Origin: JAGXRK01 sp963804005
Lineage (GTDB): Bacteria > Bacteroidota > Ignavibacteria > Ignavibacteriales > Ignavibacteriaceae
Direction of reading: 5' to 3'
Length of the DNA: 64,000 bases
NCBI GenBank assembly: GCA_963804005.1
Contig: CAWDOP010000008.1
Coordinates: 1-64,000, forward strand
Shown here piece after piece: positions 55,073 to 63,773 of this stretch. Numbering within the stretch: the first letter of the stretch is position 1; each line of letters begins with the position of its first letter. Under the pieces are notes generated by a model that did not search any database, was not told the DNA's origin, and saw nothing but the letters and a program-made list of their open reading frames with translations. A program made the translations under genes and the position numbers.

Positions 55073-56656
55073 ATGTTGTACTCAAGAGTTAATTCTTCAG
55101 CGGCAACTTTAACAAAAAACAGAACAGAGGGCTCTATAACACCTTCTTCTGGAATGTGCGTTACTTGTGTTGATGGCTGTATTGGAATGTGCGAAATCGG
55201 AAAGTCCGCATATCGGGGACATGAGGTAATCTACCCGCAACCTTTTGGAGTAATAACAACTGCTTCAGAAAAAATTTACCCTGTTGATTATTCTCACTTC
55301 AACATAATGGGAACGGCTGTTGGTGCTCATGGTATTGAGGCCGACAGTGATAAGGCTATTTTCCCGAATGTAAAAATTGATGTGCGCTTTGGTCACGACA
55401 AAGGAGTTCACTTTCGCTATCCTTGGATCATACCAGGTATTGGTTCAACAAATATTGCAAAGAACAATTGGGAAGGTTTAGCTATAGGTTCTGCTCTTGC
55501 CGGTACCGGATTAACGATTGGAGAAAATGTTACGGGTATGGATGATGAATCAATAATAAAGAAAGGAAAAGTACTTGATACAGTTGATTTGAAAAGAAGA
55601 GTGAAACTTTACAAAGATTATCAGCGAGATGGTTACGGAGCAATAGTCGTACAGGCAAATGTTGAAGATACACGTCTTGGTGTTCAGGAATATGCTATTG
55701 ATAAACTTGGAGTGGACTGTGTTGAATTAAAATGGGGTCAGGGCGCTAAGGATATCGGCGGCGAGGTTAAAATCAGAGATTTAAAAAAAGCACAAATGTT
55801 ATATGAACGTGGATATGTCGTGTTACCAAATCCAATGGAACCACACGTTATTAAAGCATTTGAAAAAGGTGCATTCAAAGAATTTGAACGTCACTCGAGA
55901 CTTGGAATGGTAAGCGAAGAATCATTTGCAAATAGAGTGGACGAATTAAGAAAAGCCGGTGCAAAATATGTTTTCTTAAAAACGGGTGCTTACCGTCCAG
56001 CTGATTTGGCACGTGCAGTTAAATTTTCTTCAAAGTATAAAATTGATTTATTAACCGTAGATGGTGCTGGTGGTGGAACCGGAATGAGCCCCTGGAGAAT
56101 GATGAACGAATGGGGTGTCCCGCCGGTAGAACTTCATTCGCTCCTTTATAATTATGCCAAACAAATGCATGATAAGGGAGAATATGTTCCGGCAATAGCT
56201 GTCGCTGGTGGATTTACCTTTGAAGATCAGATTTTCAAAGGTCTGGCACTCGGTGCACCATTTGTAAAACTTGTTGGTATGGCACGCGGTCCTATTGCAG
56301 CAGCAATGGTTGGAAAGACAATTGGTCGAGCAGTTCAGGAAGGACAGCTCCCTGTTTATGTTGAAAGATTCGGAGATAGTATTGACGAGATTTTTGTAAC
56401 AGCAAGTGAATTACGAAAAGAGCTCGGTGATTCCGAATTTGAAAGTTTGCCCCCGGGTGCAATTGGTCTTTATACATATTACGAAAGACTTGCTCAGGGT
56501 TTAAAGCAATTAATGAATGGAAGTAGGAAATTTTCTCCTGAGTTTATTTCACGCGATGATATTGCATCATTAACCAAAGAAGCTGCCGATATAAGCGGAA
56601 TAAAATATATAACAGAGGTTGATAAAGAAGAAGTTGAAAATATTTTGAACGGATAA
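55073..56656 (+). CDS. FMN-binding glutamate-synthase-like protein (GltB central domain type)
   Basis: The 527-residue protein matches the synthase (FMN) domain of glutamate synthase: VDGAGGGTGMSPWRMMNEWG for FMN, VAVAGGFTFEDQIFKGLALG and VELKWGQGAKDIGGEVK. It has no glutaminase domain. The C-x5-C-x4-C [3Fe-4S] motif normal after the FMN site is missing. Instead, an N-terminal C-x2-C-x3-C-x3-C (Cys29, 32, 36, 40) could bind a cluster. AAAGGAG precedes the ATG, 14 bases after the iron-sulfur gene. It is probably the catalytic end of the complex; whether it makes glutamate from ammonia or acts on another substrate is open. Confidence 0.88.
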   Translation: MLYSRVNSSAATLTKNRTEGSITPSSGMCVTCVDGCIGMCEIGKSAYRGHEVIYPQPFGVITTASEKIYPVDYSHFNIMGTAVGAHGIEADSDKAIFPNVKIDVRFGHDKGVHFRYPWIIPGIGSTNIAKNNWEGLAIGSALAGTGLTIGENVTGMDDESIIKKGKVLDTVDLKRRVKLYKDYQRDGYGAIVVQANVEDTRLGVQEYAIDKLGVDCVELKWGQGAKDIGGEVKIRDLKKAQMLYERGYVVLPNPMEPHVIKAFEKGAFKEFERHSRLGMVSEESFANRVDELRKAGAKYVFLKTGAYRPADLARAVKFSSKYKIDLLTVDGAGGGTGMSPWRMMNEWGVPPVELHSLLYNYAKQMHDKGEYVPAIAVAGGFTFEDQIFKGLALGAPFVKLVGMARGPIAAAMVGKTIGRAVQEGQLPVYVERFGDSIDEIFVTASELRKELGDSEFESLPPGAIGLYTYYERLAQGLKQLMNGSRKFSPEFISRDDIASLTKEAADISGIKYITEVDKEEVENILNG

Positions 56657-56831
56657 ATATTTGTTCTGTTAAGATTAGTTGGTGTTGCACGTGTGGCAGA
56701 AGCCTGTAAACTGAGCGGATTGATCTGAATTAATTAAATTCTTTTTAATTTAAAAGTAATTATTTGCGGTTTTTGATTTTTGTCGTTGGCAGAGTGCCAG
56801 AAATATCTTAAATCAACCCAAAGCAAACTGG

Positions 56832-57203
56832 ATGAAGTATAAAAACTTAAATCTTGCTTTTCTAATTGAAATTATTGTTGGCTTCGGTTGTATTCTTTCA
56901 ATCGGATTGCTCGGCTCTAAGGGATTAGTTTCTCTAATATTAATTGCACTCAGGCCATTGATTTTGGAACAAGAAAAAATTGAGTACGATAAAACTTACT
57001 GGCAGTTCTTCTATAAGGTAAACTTTCATAGCATTGTTGTTACTTCAATATTCATCATTATTTTTTATTTTATAAGCTTTTTTCATCTAACACCTAATAT
57101 AGCAAATGATCATTTGCTGCTGTTACAGCTTATTCCTTTCTTTTTATTAACACACGGAGTTGTTGGCATTGTGATGAATCAAAATCTTGGCCGAAGAAAA
57201 TAA
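56832..57203 (+). CDS. small membrane protein of unknown function
   Basis: This 123-residue protein has about three hydrophobic segments (EIIVGFGCILSIGLLGSKG, SIVVTSIFIIIFYFISFF, LIPFFLLTHGVVGIVM). No family is recognised. It lies 175 bases after the glutamate-synthase-like operon and 62 bases before the acetyltransferase-like gene, on the same strand. The N-terminal M-K-Y-K start has no clear ribosome site. Confidence 0.55.
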   Translation: MKYKNLNLAFLIEIIVGFGCILSIGLLGSKGLVSLILIALRPLILEQEKIEYDKTYWQFFYKVNFHSIVVTSIFIIIFYFISFFHLTPNIANDHLLLLQLIPFFLLTHGVVGIVMNQNLGRRK

Positions 57204-57265
57204 TTCAAACCGAATCAACATTTTTTTGTAAATTACATCCAGACAATTTTTAACTAAGAAAACAA

Positions 57266-58393
57266 ATGACTTACCAGATAAAAAAAGTTACTTCGAAAAA
57301 GCTTCTTAAAGATTTTATTTCTTTTCCATATACTCTTTATAAAGACAATAAATATTTCATTCCCCCTTTGCGTATGGATGAAAAAAAGACCCTTGATAAA
57401 AAAATAAATCCCGCATTTGACTTTTGTGAAGCTGAATACTGGCTTGCATACAAGGATGCTAAAGTTGTGGGGCGAATTGCCGGAATAATCAATCATAGGT
57501 ACACAGAAAAATGGGGAGCTAAAAATGCAAGATTTGGATGGATTGATTTTATTGATGATGAAAAAGTGTCGTCACTTTTGTTAAGCACAGTTGAACAATG
57601 GGCAAAAGAAAAAGGAATGGAGAGTATTCACGGTCCACTTGGGTTTACCGATATGGATGGTGAAGGAATGTTAATTGAAGGATTTGAGGAAGAAAGTACT
57701 CTTGGAAGCATTTATAATTACTCCTACTACTCTGTGCATCTTGAAAAACTCAACTATGAAAAGGATGTTGATTGGATTGAATACAGTGCTAAGATACCCA
57801 AAGAGATTCCTGAAAAAATTGAAAGAATTGCAAAAATTTCCGCTGAACGGAATAAGCTAAAATTACTGAATCTTAAAAGTGCAAAAGAAGTTGCTAAATA
57901 TGCTTACGATGTATTCTATCTGATAAATGAGACTTATAAAGATCTTTATGGCTTTGTTGAACTTACAGACAAACAAATTGACGGTTATGTAAAGCAATAT
58001 TTCTCTTTTGTCCGTCCTGAATATGTTCCCCTAATTGTTGACGAACAGGGTAAGCTTGCAGGTTTTGGTATTACTATGCCTTCTTTGAATAAAGCTTTAA
58101 AGAAAATGAATGGTAGACTTTTACCTTTCGGTTTTTTACGGCTTCTTCGTGAAATAAAAAAAAGCAAAAACCTTGACCTTTATCTTACTGCAGTAAGAAC
58201 AGATATGCAGAATAAAGGTGTTAATGCAATGCTAATGGATCATATTTATATGGTCTGTAAAAAAAATAATATTAAATTCGTGGAAACAAACCGTGAGCTT
58301 GAAAGCAATATAAAAGTTCAGTCGCAATGGAAATTCTTTGAAACGCGTCAGCATAAACGAAGAAGATGTTATAAAAAGACTATTTCTTACTGA
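57266..58393 (+). CDS. GNAT-fold acyltransferase-like protein
   Basis: The 375-residue protein is related to a conserved bacterial family with two GNAT-like halves: YWLAYKDAKVVGRIAGIIN (about residues 60-80), IHGPLGFTDMDGEGMLIEGF, and a second half with LIVDEQGKLAGFGITMPSLN and TAVRTDMQNKGVNAMLMDHI. It ends FFETRQHKRRRCYKK, a conserved C-terminal motif of that family. Acyl-CoA and acceptor are unknown. The intact frame and typical end indicate a complete gene. Confidence 0.75.
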   Translation: MTYQIKKVTSKKLLKDFISFPYTLYKDNKYFIPPLRMDEKKTLDKKINPAFDFCEAEYWLAYKDAKVVGRIAGIINHRYTEKWGAKNARFGWIDFIDDEKVSSLLLSTVEQWAKEKGMESIHGPLGFTDMDGEGMLIEGFEEESTLGSIYNYSYYSVHLEKLNYEKDVDWIEYSAKIPKEIPEKIERIAKISAERNKLKLLNLKSAKEVAKYAYDVFYLINETYKDLYGFVELTDKQIDGYVKQYFSFVRPEYVPLIVDEQGKLAGFGITMPSLNKALKKMNGRLLPFGFLRLLREIKKSKNLDLYLTAVRTDMQNKGVNAMLMDHIYMVCKKNNIKFVETNRELESNIKVQSQWKFFETRQHKRRRCYKKTISY

Positions 58394-58466
58394 AGTTAAT
58401 CCCCCACTTCCCGCCCGAAGATTAATGATTTTTGTATATTGAGCCGTAAAAAAAATCATATCTGAA

Positions 58467-60440
58467 ATGAATCAGTTTTTAGTAATACAAGACATAGTAG
58501 TTATACTTCTCGTCGCTCTACCCATCATATTTCTTTTCAAAAAACTAAACATACCTAGCATTGTTGGTTTTCTTATAGCAGGAATGATAATTGGTCCATT
58601 CGGTTTTAAACTCATTACTCAGATTGATGAAGTTGAAGTAATGGCTGAAATTGGAGTTATACTTCTTCTATTTACCATCGGACTGGAGGTATCTTTTTCA
58701 CAACTTATAAGAATTAAAAAATTTTTACTCGTTGCCGGTGGTTTACAGGTTACCCTTACAGTTCTTTTCTCCACCGTGATTTTCTATATATTCGGCATTC
58801 CATTAAACCAGGCAATATTCTTTGGAATGCTTGTAAGCTTATCATCAACAGCAATAGTTCTTAAACTTTTGTCGGATAAAAGCGAACTTGAGGCGCCGCA
58901 TGGTAAAATTTCTTTAGGAATATTGATATTTCAAGACTTAGTTATAGTCCCAATGTTCCTGGCATTACCAATATTAAGTACAGCGGGTGACCTTGAATTA
59001 TCTGAAATTATAATTAAACTAATTATTTCATTCGGATCAGTATTAGCTATCGTAATTGTCGCTAAACTGATAATGCCTAAAATTATGTATCAGTTAGCTA
59101 ACCTCAGACTGCGTGATGCTTTCACAATTGGAATTTTGTTGATACTTCTAGGAACTGGTTATCTAACTCACACACTTGGTTTATCATTCGCATTAGGTGC
59201 ATTTATTGCCGGATTAATTCTTGCAGAATCAGAATATAATTTCCAGATTATTTCGGATATTCATCCTTTGCGAGATGCTTTCAATAGTATCTTTTTCGTT
59301 TCAGTTGGAATGCTGTTGAACATCCAATTTGTTATTAACAATCCTGTAACAATAATTGGTTTTTCAATCGGACTTCTTTTCTTTAAAGCTATTATTATCG
59401 GATCAATTGTTGTTTTAATGAAGTATCCGTTAAGAATCGCAATAATTACAGGTTTAATCCTCGCTCAGGTTGGGGAATTTTCTTTCATACTGGCACAGGC
59501 AGGGAGCAATTTCAATCTAATTGGAGAGGATTACTATAATGTTTTTCTTGGCTCGTCAATCTTTACGATGATATTAACTCCTTTTCTCTTTATGCTTGCA
59601 CCATTGATAGGGTTTAAATCATCGGAAATAAGATTCACGAAAGACAAAATTGAATCTAATAACAAAGAATTAATAGGGCATGTTATTGTTGCTGGTTTCG
59701 GATTAAATGGACGAAATTTAACACGTGTTTTAAAGGAAACCGGAATAAAATATATCGTTATTGAAATGAATCCTGATACCGTAAGAGTAGAAAAAGGCAA
59801 AGGTGAAAAAATTATTTTCGGTGATGTAAGTAAAATAGATATTCTTAGAAAAGTTAACATACAAAATGCTAATGTTTTGGTGTTTGCCATTTCAGACCCG
59901 AGCATAACACGCAGAGCTTTACAGCTGGCAAAAAAACTTAATCCAAATATCTATACTGTTGTCCGCACAAGATATGTAAACGAAATTGAAGAGCTTTCAA
60001 AATTGGGCGCCGATGTTATAATACCCGAAGAGTTTGAAACGTCTTTACAAATATTCAGAAAAGTTTTAGAGCAATACCATATTCCTTTAAATATTATTAT
60101 GACGCAGGTTTCACTGATCAGGAACGAATCTTATAAATTGTTAAGAAAAGATGTAAAAGGTCCTAGTTCATTTATTCATCTTGATGAAATACTTGCTGAA
60201 GGATTAACGGAAACTTATTTTGTAAATGAAGATAATCCGCATGTTGGCAAACTGCTTAGTGAAATTCATTTAAGGGCTGAGACAGATGCGACTATTATAG
60301 CAATTGTAAGAAACGGAAAAACAATTACAAATCCTTCGGGCAGAGAAAAAATTCTGGCTCACGATACTTTGGTTATTACCGGAATACATGCATCGGTTGA
60401 TAAGGCTATCTGGTTATTGAATGGTGAAAAGGATGAATAG
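58467..60440 (+). CDS. CPA2-type monovalent cation:proton antiporter with RCK domains (KefB/KefC-like)
   Basis: The 657-residue protein has about 12 membrane helices (residues 5-390) with the CPA2 fold, including GLEVSF and LAQVGEFSFILAQ. A TrkA-N Rossmann domain follows (HVIVAGFGLNGRNLTRVL, about 405-520) and then a TrkA-C domain (about 560-650, VGKLLSEIHLRAETDATIIA). It exchanges K+ or Na+ for protons at the inner membrane, with nucleotide binding as the likely control. A glutathione-binding regulator (KefF/G) is not nearby. GAAATG is the likely start; the preceding gene ends 73 bases upstream. Confidence 0.93.
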   Translation: MNQFLVIQDIVVILLVALPIIFLFKKLNIPSIVGFLIAGMIIGPFGFKLITQIDEVEVMAEIGVILLLFTIGLEVSFSQLIRIKKFLLVAGGLQVTLTVLFSTVIFYIFGIPLNQAIFFGMLVSLSSTAIVLKLLSDKSELEAPHGKISLGILIFQDLVIVPMFLALPILSTAGDLELSEIIIKLIISFGSVLAIVIVAKLIMPKIMYQLANLRLRDAFTIGILLILLGTGYLTHTLGLSFALGAFIAGLILAESEYNFQIISDIHPLRDAFNSIFFVSVGMLLNIQFVINNPVTIIGFSIGLLFFKAIIIGSIVVLMKYPLRIAIITGLILAQVGEFSFILAQAGSNFNLIGEDYYNVFLGSSIFTMILTPFLFMLAPLIGFKSSEIRFTKDKIESNNKELIGHVIVAGFGLNGRNLTRVLKETGIKYIVIEMNPDTVRVEKGKGEKIIFGDVSKIDILRKVNIQNANVLVFAISDPSITRRALQLAKKLNPNIYTVVRTRYVNEIEELSKLGADVIIPEEFETSLQIFRKVLEQYHIPLNIIMTQVSLIRNESYKLLRKDVKGPSSFIHLDEILAEGLTETYFVNEDNPHVGKLLSEIHLRAETDATIIAIVRNGKTITNPSGREKILAHDTLVITGIHASVDKAIWLLNGEKDE

Positions 60441-60493
60441 TTTTTCTTAAAAAAAATTTAATATTTTAACAAAGTAAAACAAAGAGATTGGCA

Positions 60494-60874
60494 ATGAAAA
60501 AGCAAGTTGTTATTAGCGGCAGTCTTAAAGATATGGTCACTTATTGTACTGCTATTTATGAGTTGTCAGGAATAGTAGTTCCCGACGTAATCGAAAATAT
60601 CGTAAAGCAAAGTCCTATTTTTGAAAATAAAAACTTCTATACCAACATACTTGGAACAGTACAGAAAACCACGGTAACAAGAAATTCCAAAGTGTTCATT
60701 AATAATAATATCATCACTCTGCAGATAAGATATGAAATTCTACGTGTTGTTGATATAGAACTTACCGAAAAAGATGAACAATGGATAAAGAATGACGTGG
60801 AGAGTCTGCTAAAACATTTTGAATTCCTGCTTCAATCATTTGAAGTTAATACGGAAAATAAAAAATCTTCTTAG
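60494..60874 (+). CDS. hypothetical protein (126 residues)
   Basis: This is a soluble, mixed alpha/beta protein with no recognised domain. It is predicted from the ATG at 60494; a TTG two codons upstream is also in frame. Residues 1-20 read KKQVVISGSLKDMVTYC. It follows the antiporter gene by 53 bases and may be co-transcribed. Confidence 0.55.
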   Translation: MKKQVVISGSLKDMVTYCTAIYELSGIVVPDVIENIVKQSPIFENKNFYTNILGTVQKTTVTRNSKVFINNNIITLQIRYEILRVVDIELTEKDEQWIKNDVESLLKHFEFLLQSFEVNTENKKSS

Positions 60875-60933
60875 GAACAGTGAGTAATATTTGATGAATT
60901 GCTTACTGTGTGGTCCTTGAAACGGTTTAAAAT

Positions 60934-61371
60934 ATGAAATTTCTAATAATTATAATTTCATCTTTATTTCTTTTCATAACCAATATCAGGGCACAAGATG
61001 AAATGTATACTAAAGATACGGAGAATGGTTACTCCTGGTTGTCGCTTCAAAATTCGATTCCATACAGCAATCCAAAACATGATTTTCTAAGTGGAATGCT
61101 TGAACGGTACAACATTCTGCGAATTGCACAAAACAAAGATTATTTAATTGATTGCAGAGATGCGTTGACAAGACTTCAATCTGAAGGTAAAACCGAAGAG
61201 ATTAGTATTGATATTGTTGTTAATAATATAAACAAGTTTTATACTGATCAAAGTAATTTACCTATCCCAATAATCAATGCTTATTGTTATTGTATTAAAG
61301 AAATGGCGGGTGAGAGTAAAACAGAATTGAATGAGTACTTGAGAAAACTTTTAGAAACTTTTAGCGATTAA
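60934..61371 (+). CDS. secreted hypothetical protein (145 residues)
   Basis: A signal peptide (FLIIIISSLFLFITNIRAQ) precedes a mainly helical mature part of about 125 residues with no recognised domain. It contains an internal Cys pair (AYCYCIKEM). It overlaps the next, opposite gene tail-to-tail by 4 bases (61368-61371). Confidence 0.6.
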   Translation: MKFLIIIISSLFLFITNIRAQDEMYTKDTENGYSWLSLQNSIPYSNPKHDFLSGMLERYNILRIAQNKDYLIDCRDALTRLQSEGKTEEISIDIVVNNINKFYTDQSNLPIPIINAYCYCIKEMAGESKTELNEYLRKLLETFSD

Positions 61372-61577
61372 AAGTCTAAACTGGTTTGATTAATTTTCTG
61401 ATGCTTCTTGCCTATTTTGTGTTCCTTAAGAAATTCTCCAAAATCTTCTTTAGATATTATATAAATTTTTCCAACCCGATTAGATTTCAGATTTCCGGAT
61501 TTAATATGATATAAAACCGCTGAACGGCTGAGATTAAGAAGCTTTGCAACTTCAAGCACGCTAAAGAATTCTTTCAT
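61368..61577 (-). CDS. helix-turn-helix DNA-binding protein (excisionase/MerR-like HTH_17)
   Basis: This 69-residue protein has the compact winged-helix pattern EVAKLLNLSRSAVLYHIKSG followed by VGKIYIISKEDFGEFL, as in excisionase-type domain proteins. It has no effector domain. Nothing nearby looks like an integrase or attachment site, so it is not evidence of a mobile element. Its stop codon overlaps that of the gene on the opposite strand. Confidence 0.75.
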   Translation of the reverse strand: MKEFFSVLEVAKLLNLSRSAVLYHIKSGNLKSNRVGKIYIISKEDFGEFLKEHKIGKKHQKINQTSLDF

Positions 61578-61861
61578 TCTGCTGTACTTTCAAAGTAAAT
61601 AAACTTTAACCAATTATAAATTAAGCAGTTATAATTACAGATTCAATTGTTTTAGTGTATTTTAAATTATCTGAGAGATTTTTAAGAGTTGACTCGGACA
61701 CAAACAACTTGTAGTTAAAGGGTTGTTTAAAAAAACGAATTCACTCCAAAGGATAATGCTATGGTTGCTCTAATATATTTAATAAAGATATACTATAAAT
61801 TCTTGTTTTTTGTATAAAATAGTCCAAGTTTAACTAGAACAAAATTTTATGGAGATGCGGC

Positions 61862-62224
61862 ATGAAAAAGTTTTTAATTTTTGTTCTTGTGGTTGCAGCA
61901 GGATATTTTGTTTACGAATATGTGATCAAAGAAAAACCTGTACTTGAAATTAAAGCTGATAAGTTTCTTACAACCGCACATTCAATGGATGTAGATGCCC
62001 CTGCCATTTCACCTTCCAGACAAGGTGCTGTTCAAGGAACAGTAAGAAATATCAGTGATAAAGTTGTAACAAACATAGTGCTTAAATACCAAATGGATGC
62101 TAAACCGGTCGAAGCAAAAATTGATCGTTTGGAGCCCGGAGAAGTTAAAAGTTTTTCAACTCAAAGCGTAAAACTCAGACACGCTGATCCTTCATTCTTT
62201 CTTGAGGAAGTAACTCACGATTAA
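61862..62224 (+). CDS. membrane-anchored hypothetical protein, FxLYD-like domain
   Basis: The 120-residue protein has one N-terminal membrane helix (KFLIFVLVVAAGYFVYEYVI) and a beta-sandwich-like domain (about residues 55-110) with VQGTVRNISDKVVTNIVLKY and KIDRLEPGEVKSF, similar to FxLYD/DUF3426-type extracytoplasmic domains. Function unknown. GGAGATGCGGC precedes the ATG, a good ribosome site. Confidence 0.68.
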   Translation: MKKFLIFVLVVAAGYFVYEYVIKEKPVLEIKADKFLTTAHSMDVDAPAISPSRQGAVQGTVRNISDKVVTNIVLKYQMDAKPVEAKIDRLEPGEVKSFSTQSVKLRHADPSFFLEEVTHD

Positions 62225-62296
62225 TTTTAGACAAGATGTCGGATATTATCTTTGTTTGCTCAACTTGATTTTTTATTCTTAATAAATCAAATTATT

Positions 62297-62713
62297 ATGG
62301 CAATAGAATACAAAACAGAATTACCTGAAATTAATCAATACTTCCAGCTATTTGAATCGACCGGTTGGAATGAAGAATATAATTTGAGTAAAGAGGAACT
62401 TTATTCAACTCTTTCTAAAAGTTATTATGCAATTTCTGCTTATGATGGAGAAAAATTAATTGGTTTCGGCAGAGTATTATCAGATGGGATTCTGCACGCT
62501 ATGATATATGAGATGATAGTTTATCCTGAATATCAGGGCAAAGGTATTGGAGCTAAAATATTAAATGTTCTGGTTCAGAAATGTTTGGAAGATAAAATTC
62601 GGGATATTCAACTTTTTTGTGCTAAAGGTAAAAGAAGGTTTTATGAAAAGTACGGATTCTCTGCCCGTCCGTATGATGCGCCTGGAATGGATTATAAGAA
62701 AAGTTTAGAATAA
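62297..62713 (+). CDS. GNAT family N-acetyltransferase
   Basis: The 138-residue protein (ATG at 62297; an in-frame TTG-type start 45 bases upstream is possible) has the GNAT core: YDGEKLIGFGRVLSDG, EMIVYPEYQGKGIGAKILN with the Q/R-x-x-G-x-G/A acetyl-CoA loop, and KRRFYEKYGFSARP. The acceptor amine is unknown. It stands alone. Confidence 0.85.
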   Translation: MAIEYKTELPEINQYFQLFESTGWNEEYNLSKEELYSTLSKSYYAISAYDGEKLIGFGRVLSDGILHAMIYEMIVYPEYQGKGIGAKILNVLVQKCLEDKIRDIQLFCAKGKRRFYEKYGFSARPYDAPGMDYKKSLE

Positions 62714-62982
62714 TGCATTCAAATTTTAATTCAAAATATTAAGCTTATTCTTAATAACCATCAATGAATGACCGTCTGATAACAACCATTAAAAATTATA
62801 AAAAAATTTGTAACCCGGATTTTCTATAGGAAATCAGAAAAAATTTAGAATGAATTTGAGTCAATCCACGTAAAAGCTGGCGGGCCGTTTCTAGGTAATG
62901 CTTATAGCAACAAAAAAGGTAAAACTTTTTCTCCATTCTCGATTTTTCTCTATATATATTTATAATATAATTTGAGATTTTT

Positions 62983-63723
62983 ATGAACAATTGGTATGAA
63001 GATAAAGAATTTTGGGAAAGGATGGCGCCCAAGCTGTTCAACAAATCCCATTGGGACAAATCATCAAAAGAAATTGACCAGATAATTGTACTAACAGGAA
63101 TTCAGCCTCGTTGCTCTGTTCTTGATTTATGCTGTGGACCAGGCAGACATTCATTAGAATTGGCTCGAAGAGGTTATAAAGTTACTGCTGTAGACCTAAC
63201 AGCAGCCTATCTTGAAGAGGCAAAACTAAAAGCAAAAAGTGAAGGAATTTATGTTGAATTTATTAGAGAAGATATGAGGCGCTTTGAAAGACCAGATAGT
63301 TATAATGCCATAATATTGATGTATACATCGTTTGGATATTTCGAAAACCAGAACGAAAATTTAAAGGTACTGATCAATTCTTTTCATTCACTAAGTAATG
63401 GAGGTTCTTTAATTATTGATTTGATGGGAAAAGAAATTCTAGCACGAAAATATCAAGAACGGGAATGGAATAGAATAGGTGGTGACATATTTCTCGAAGA
63501 AAGGAAAATAATTAAGAACTGGACTCAAGTTGAGAATCGATGTATAATGTTCGACGATAATCAAAAAAAAGAGTATAAATTCACTCATTGGATCTATTCT
63601 GCTTCAGAGCTTTCTGAGCTTTTATATAAATGTGGATTTAGTAACGTAACCATTTATGGTAGTCTTGATGGCGAAGCATATGATGATAAGGCTGAGCGCT
63701 TAATCGCAGTTGCTGTTAAATAG
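62983..63723 (+). CDS. class I SAM-dependent methyltransferase
   Basis: The 246-residue protein has the Rossmann motif VLDLCCGPGRHSLELARRGY (about residues 46-65), AVDLTAAYLEEAK, and IREDMRRF. The acceptor is unknown. It has a cytoplasmic N-terminus and normal length. It is convergent with the LuxR-type gene at the window end, with 50 bases between the stops. Confidence 0.88.
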   Translation: MNNWYEDKEFWERMAPKLFNKSHWDKSSKEIDQIIVLTGIQPRCSVLDLCCGPGRHSLELARRGYKVTAVDLTAAYLEEAKLKAKSEGIYVEFIREDMRRFERPDSYNAIILMYTSFGYFENQNENLKVLINSFHSLSNGGSLIIDLMGKEILARKYQEREWNRIGGDIFLEERKIIKNWTQVENRCIMFDDNQKKEYKFTHWIYSASELSELLYKCGFSNVTIYGSLDGEAYDDKAERLIAVAVK

Positions 63724-63773
63724 ATCCTGTTCAATGTAAGAGTCTTTAATCTTAAACGATATAATAATGTTCT

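Noticed and set aside
61368..61577. Excisionase-like HTH protein as a sign of an integrated element
   Set aside because: No integrase, repeat or tRNA-type attachment site is near, and this HTH type is also common in ordinary chromosomal genes.
62796..63059. 87-codon frame upstream of and antisense to the methyltransferase start
   Set aside because: It overlaps the methyltransferase N-terminus, has no ribosome site and no recognisable features.
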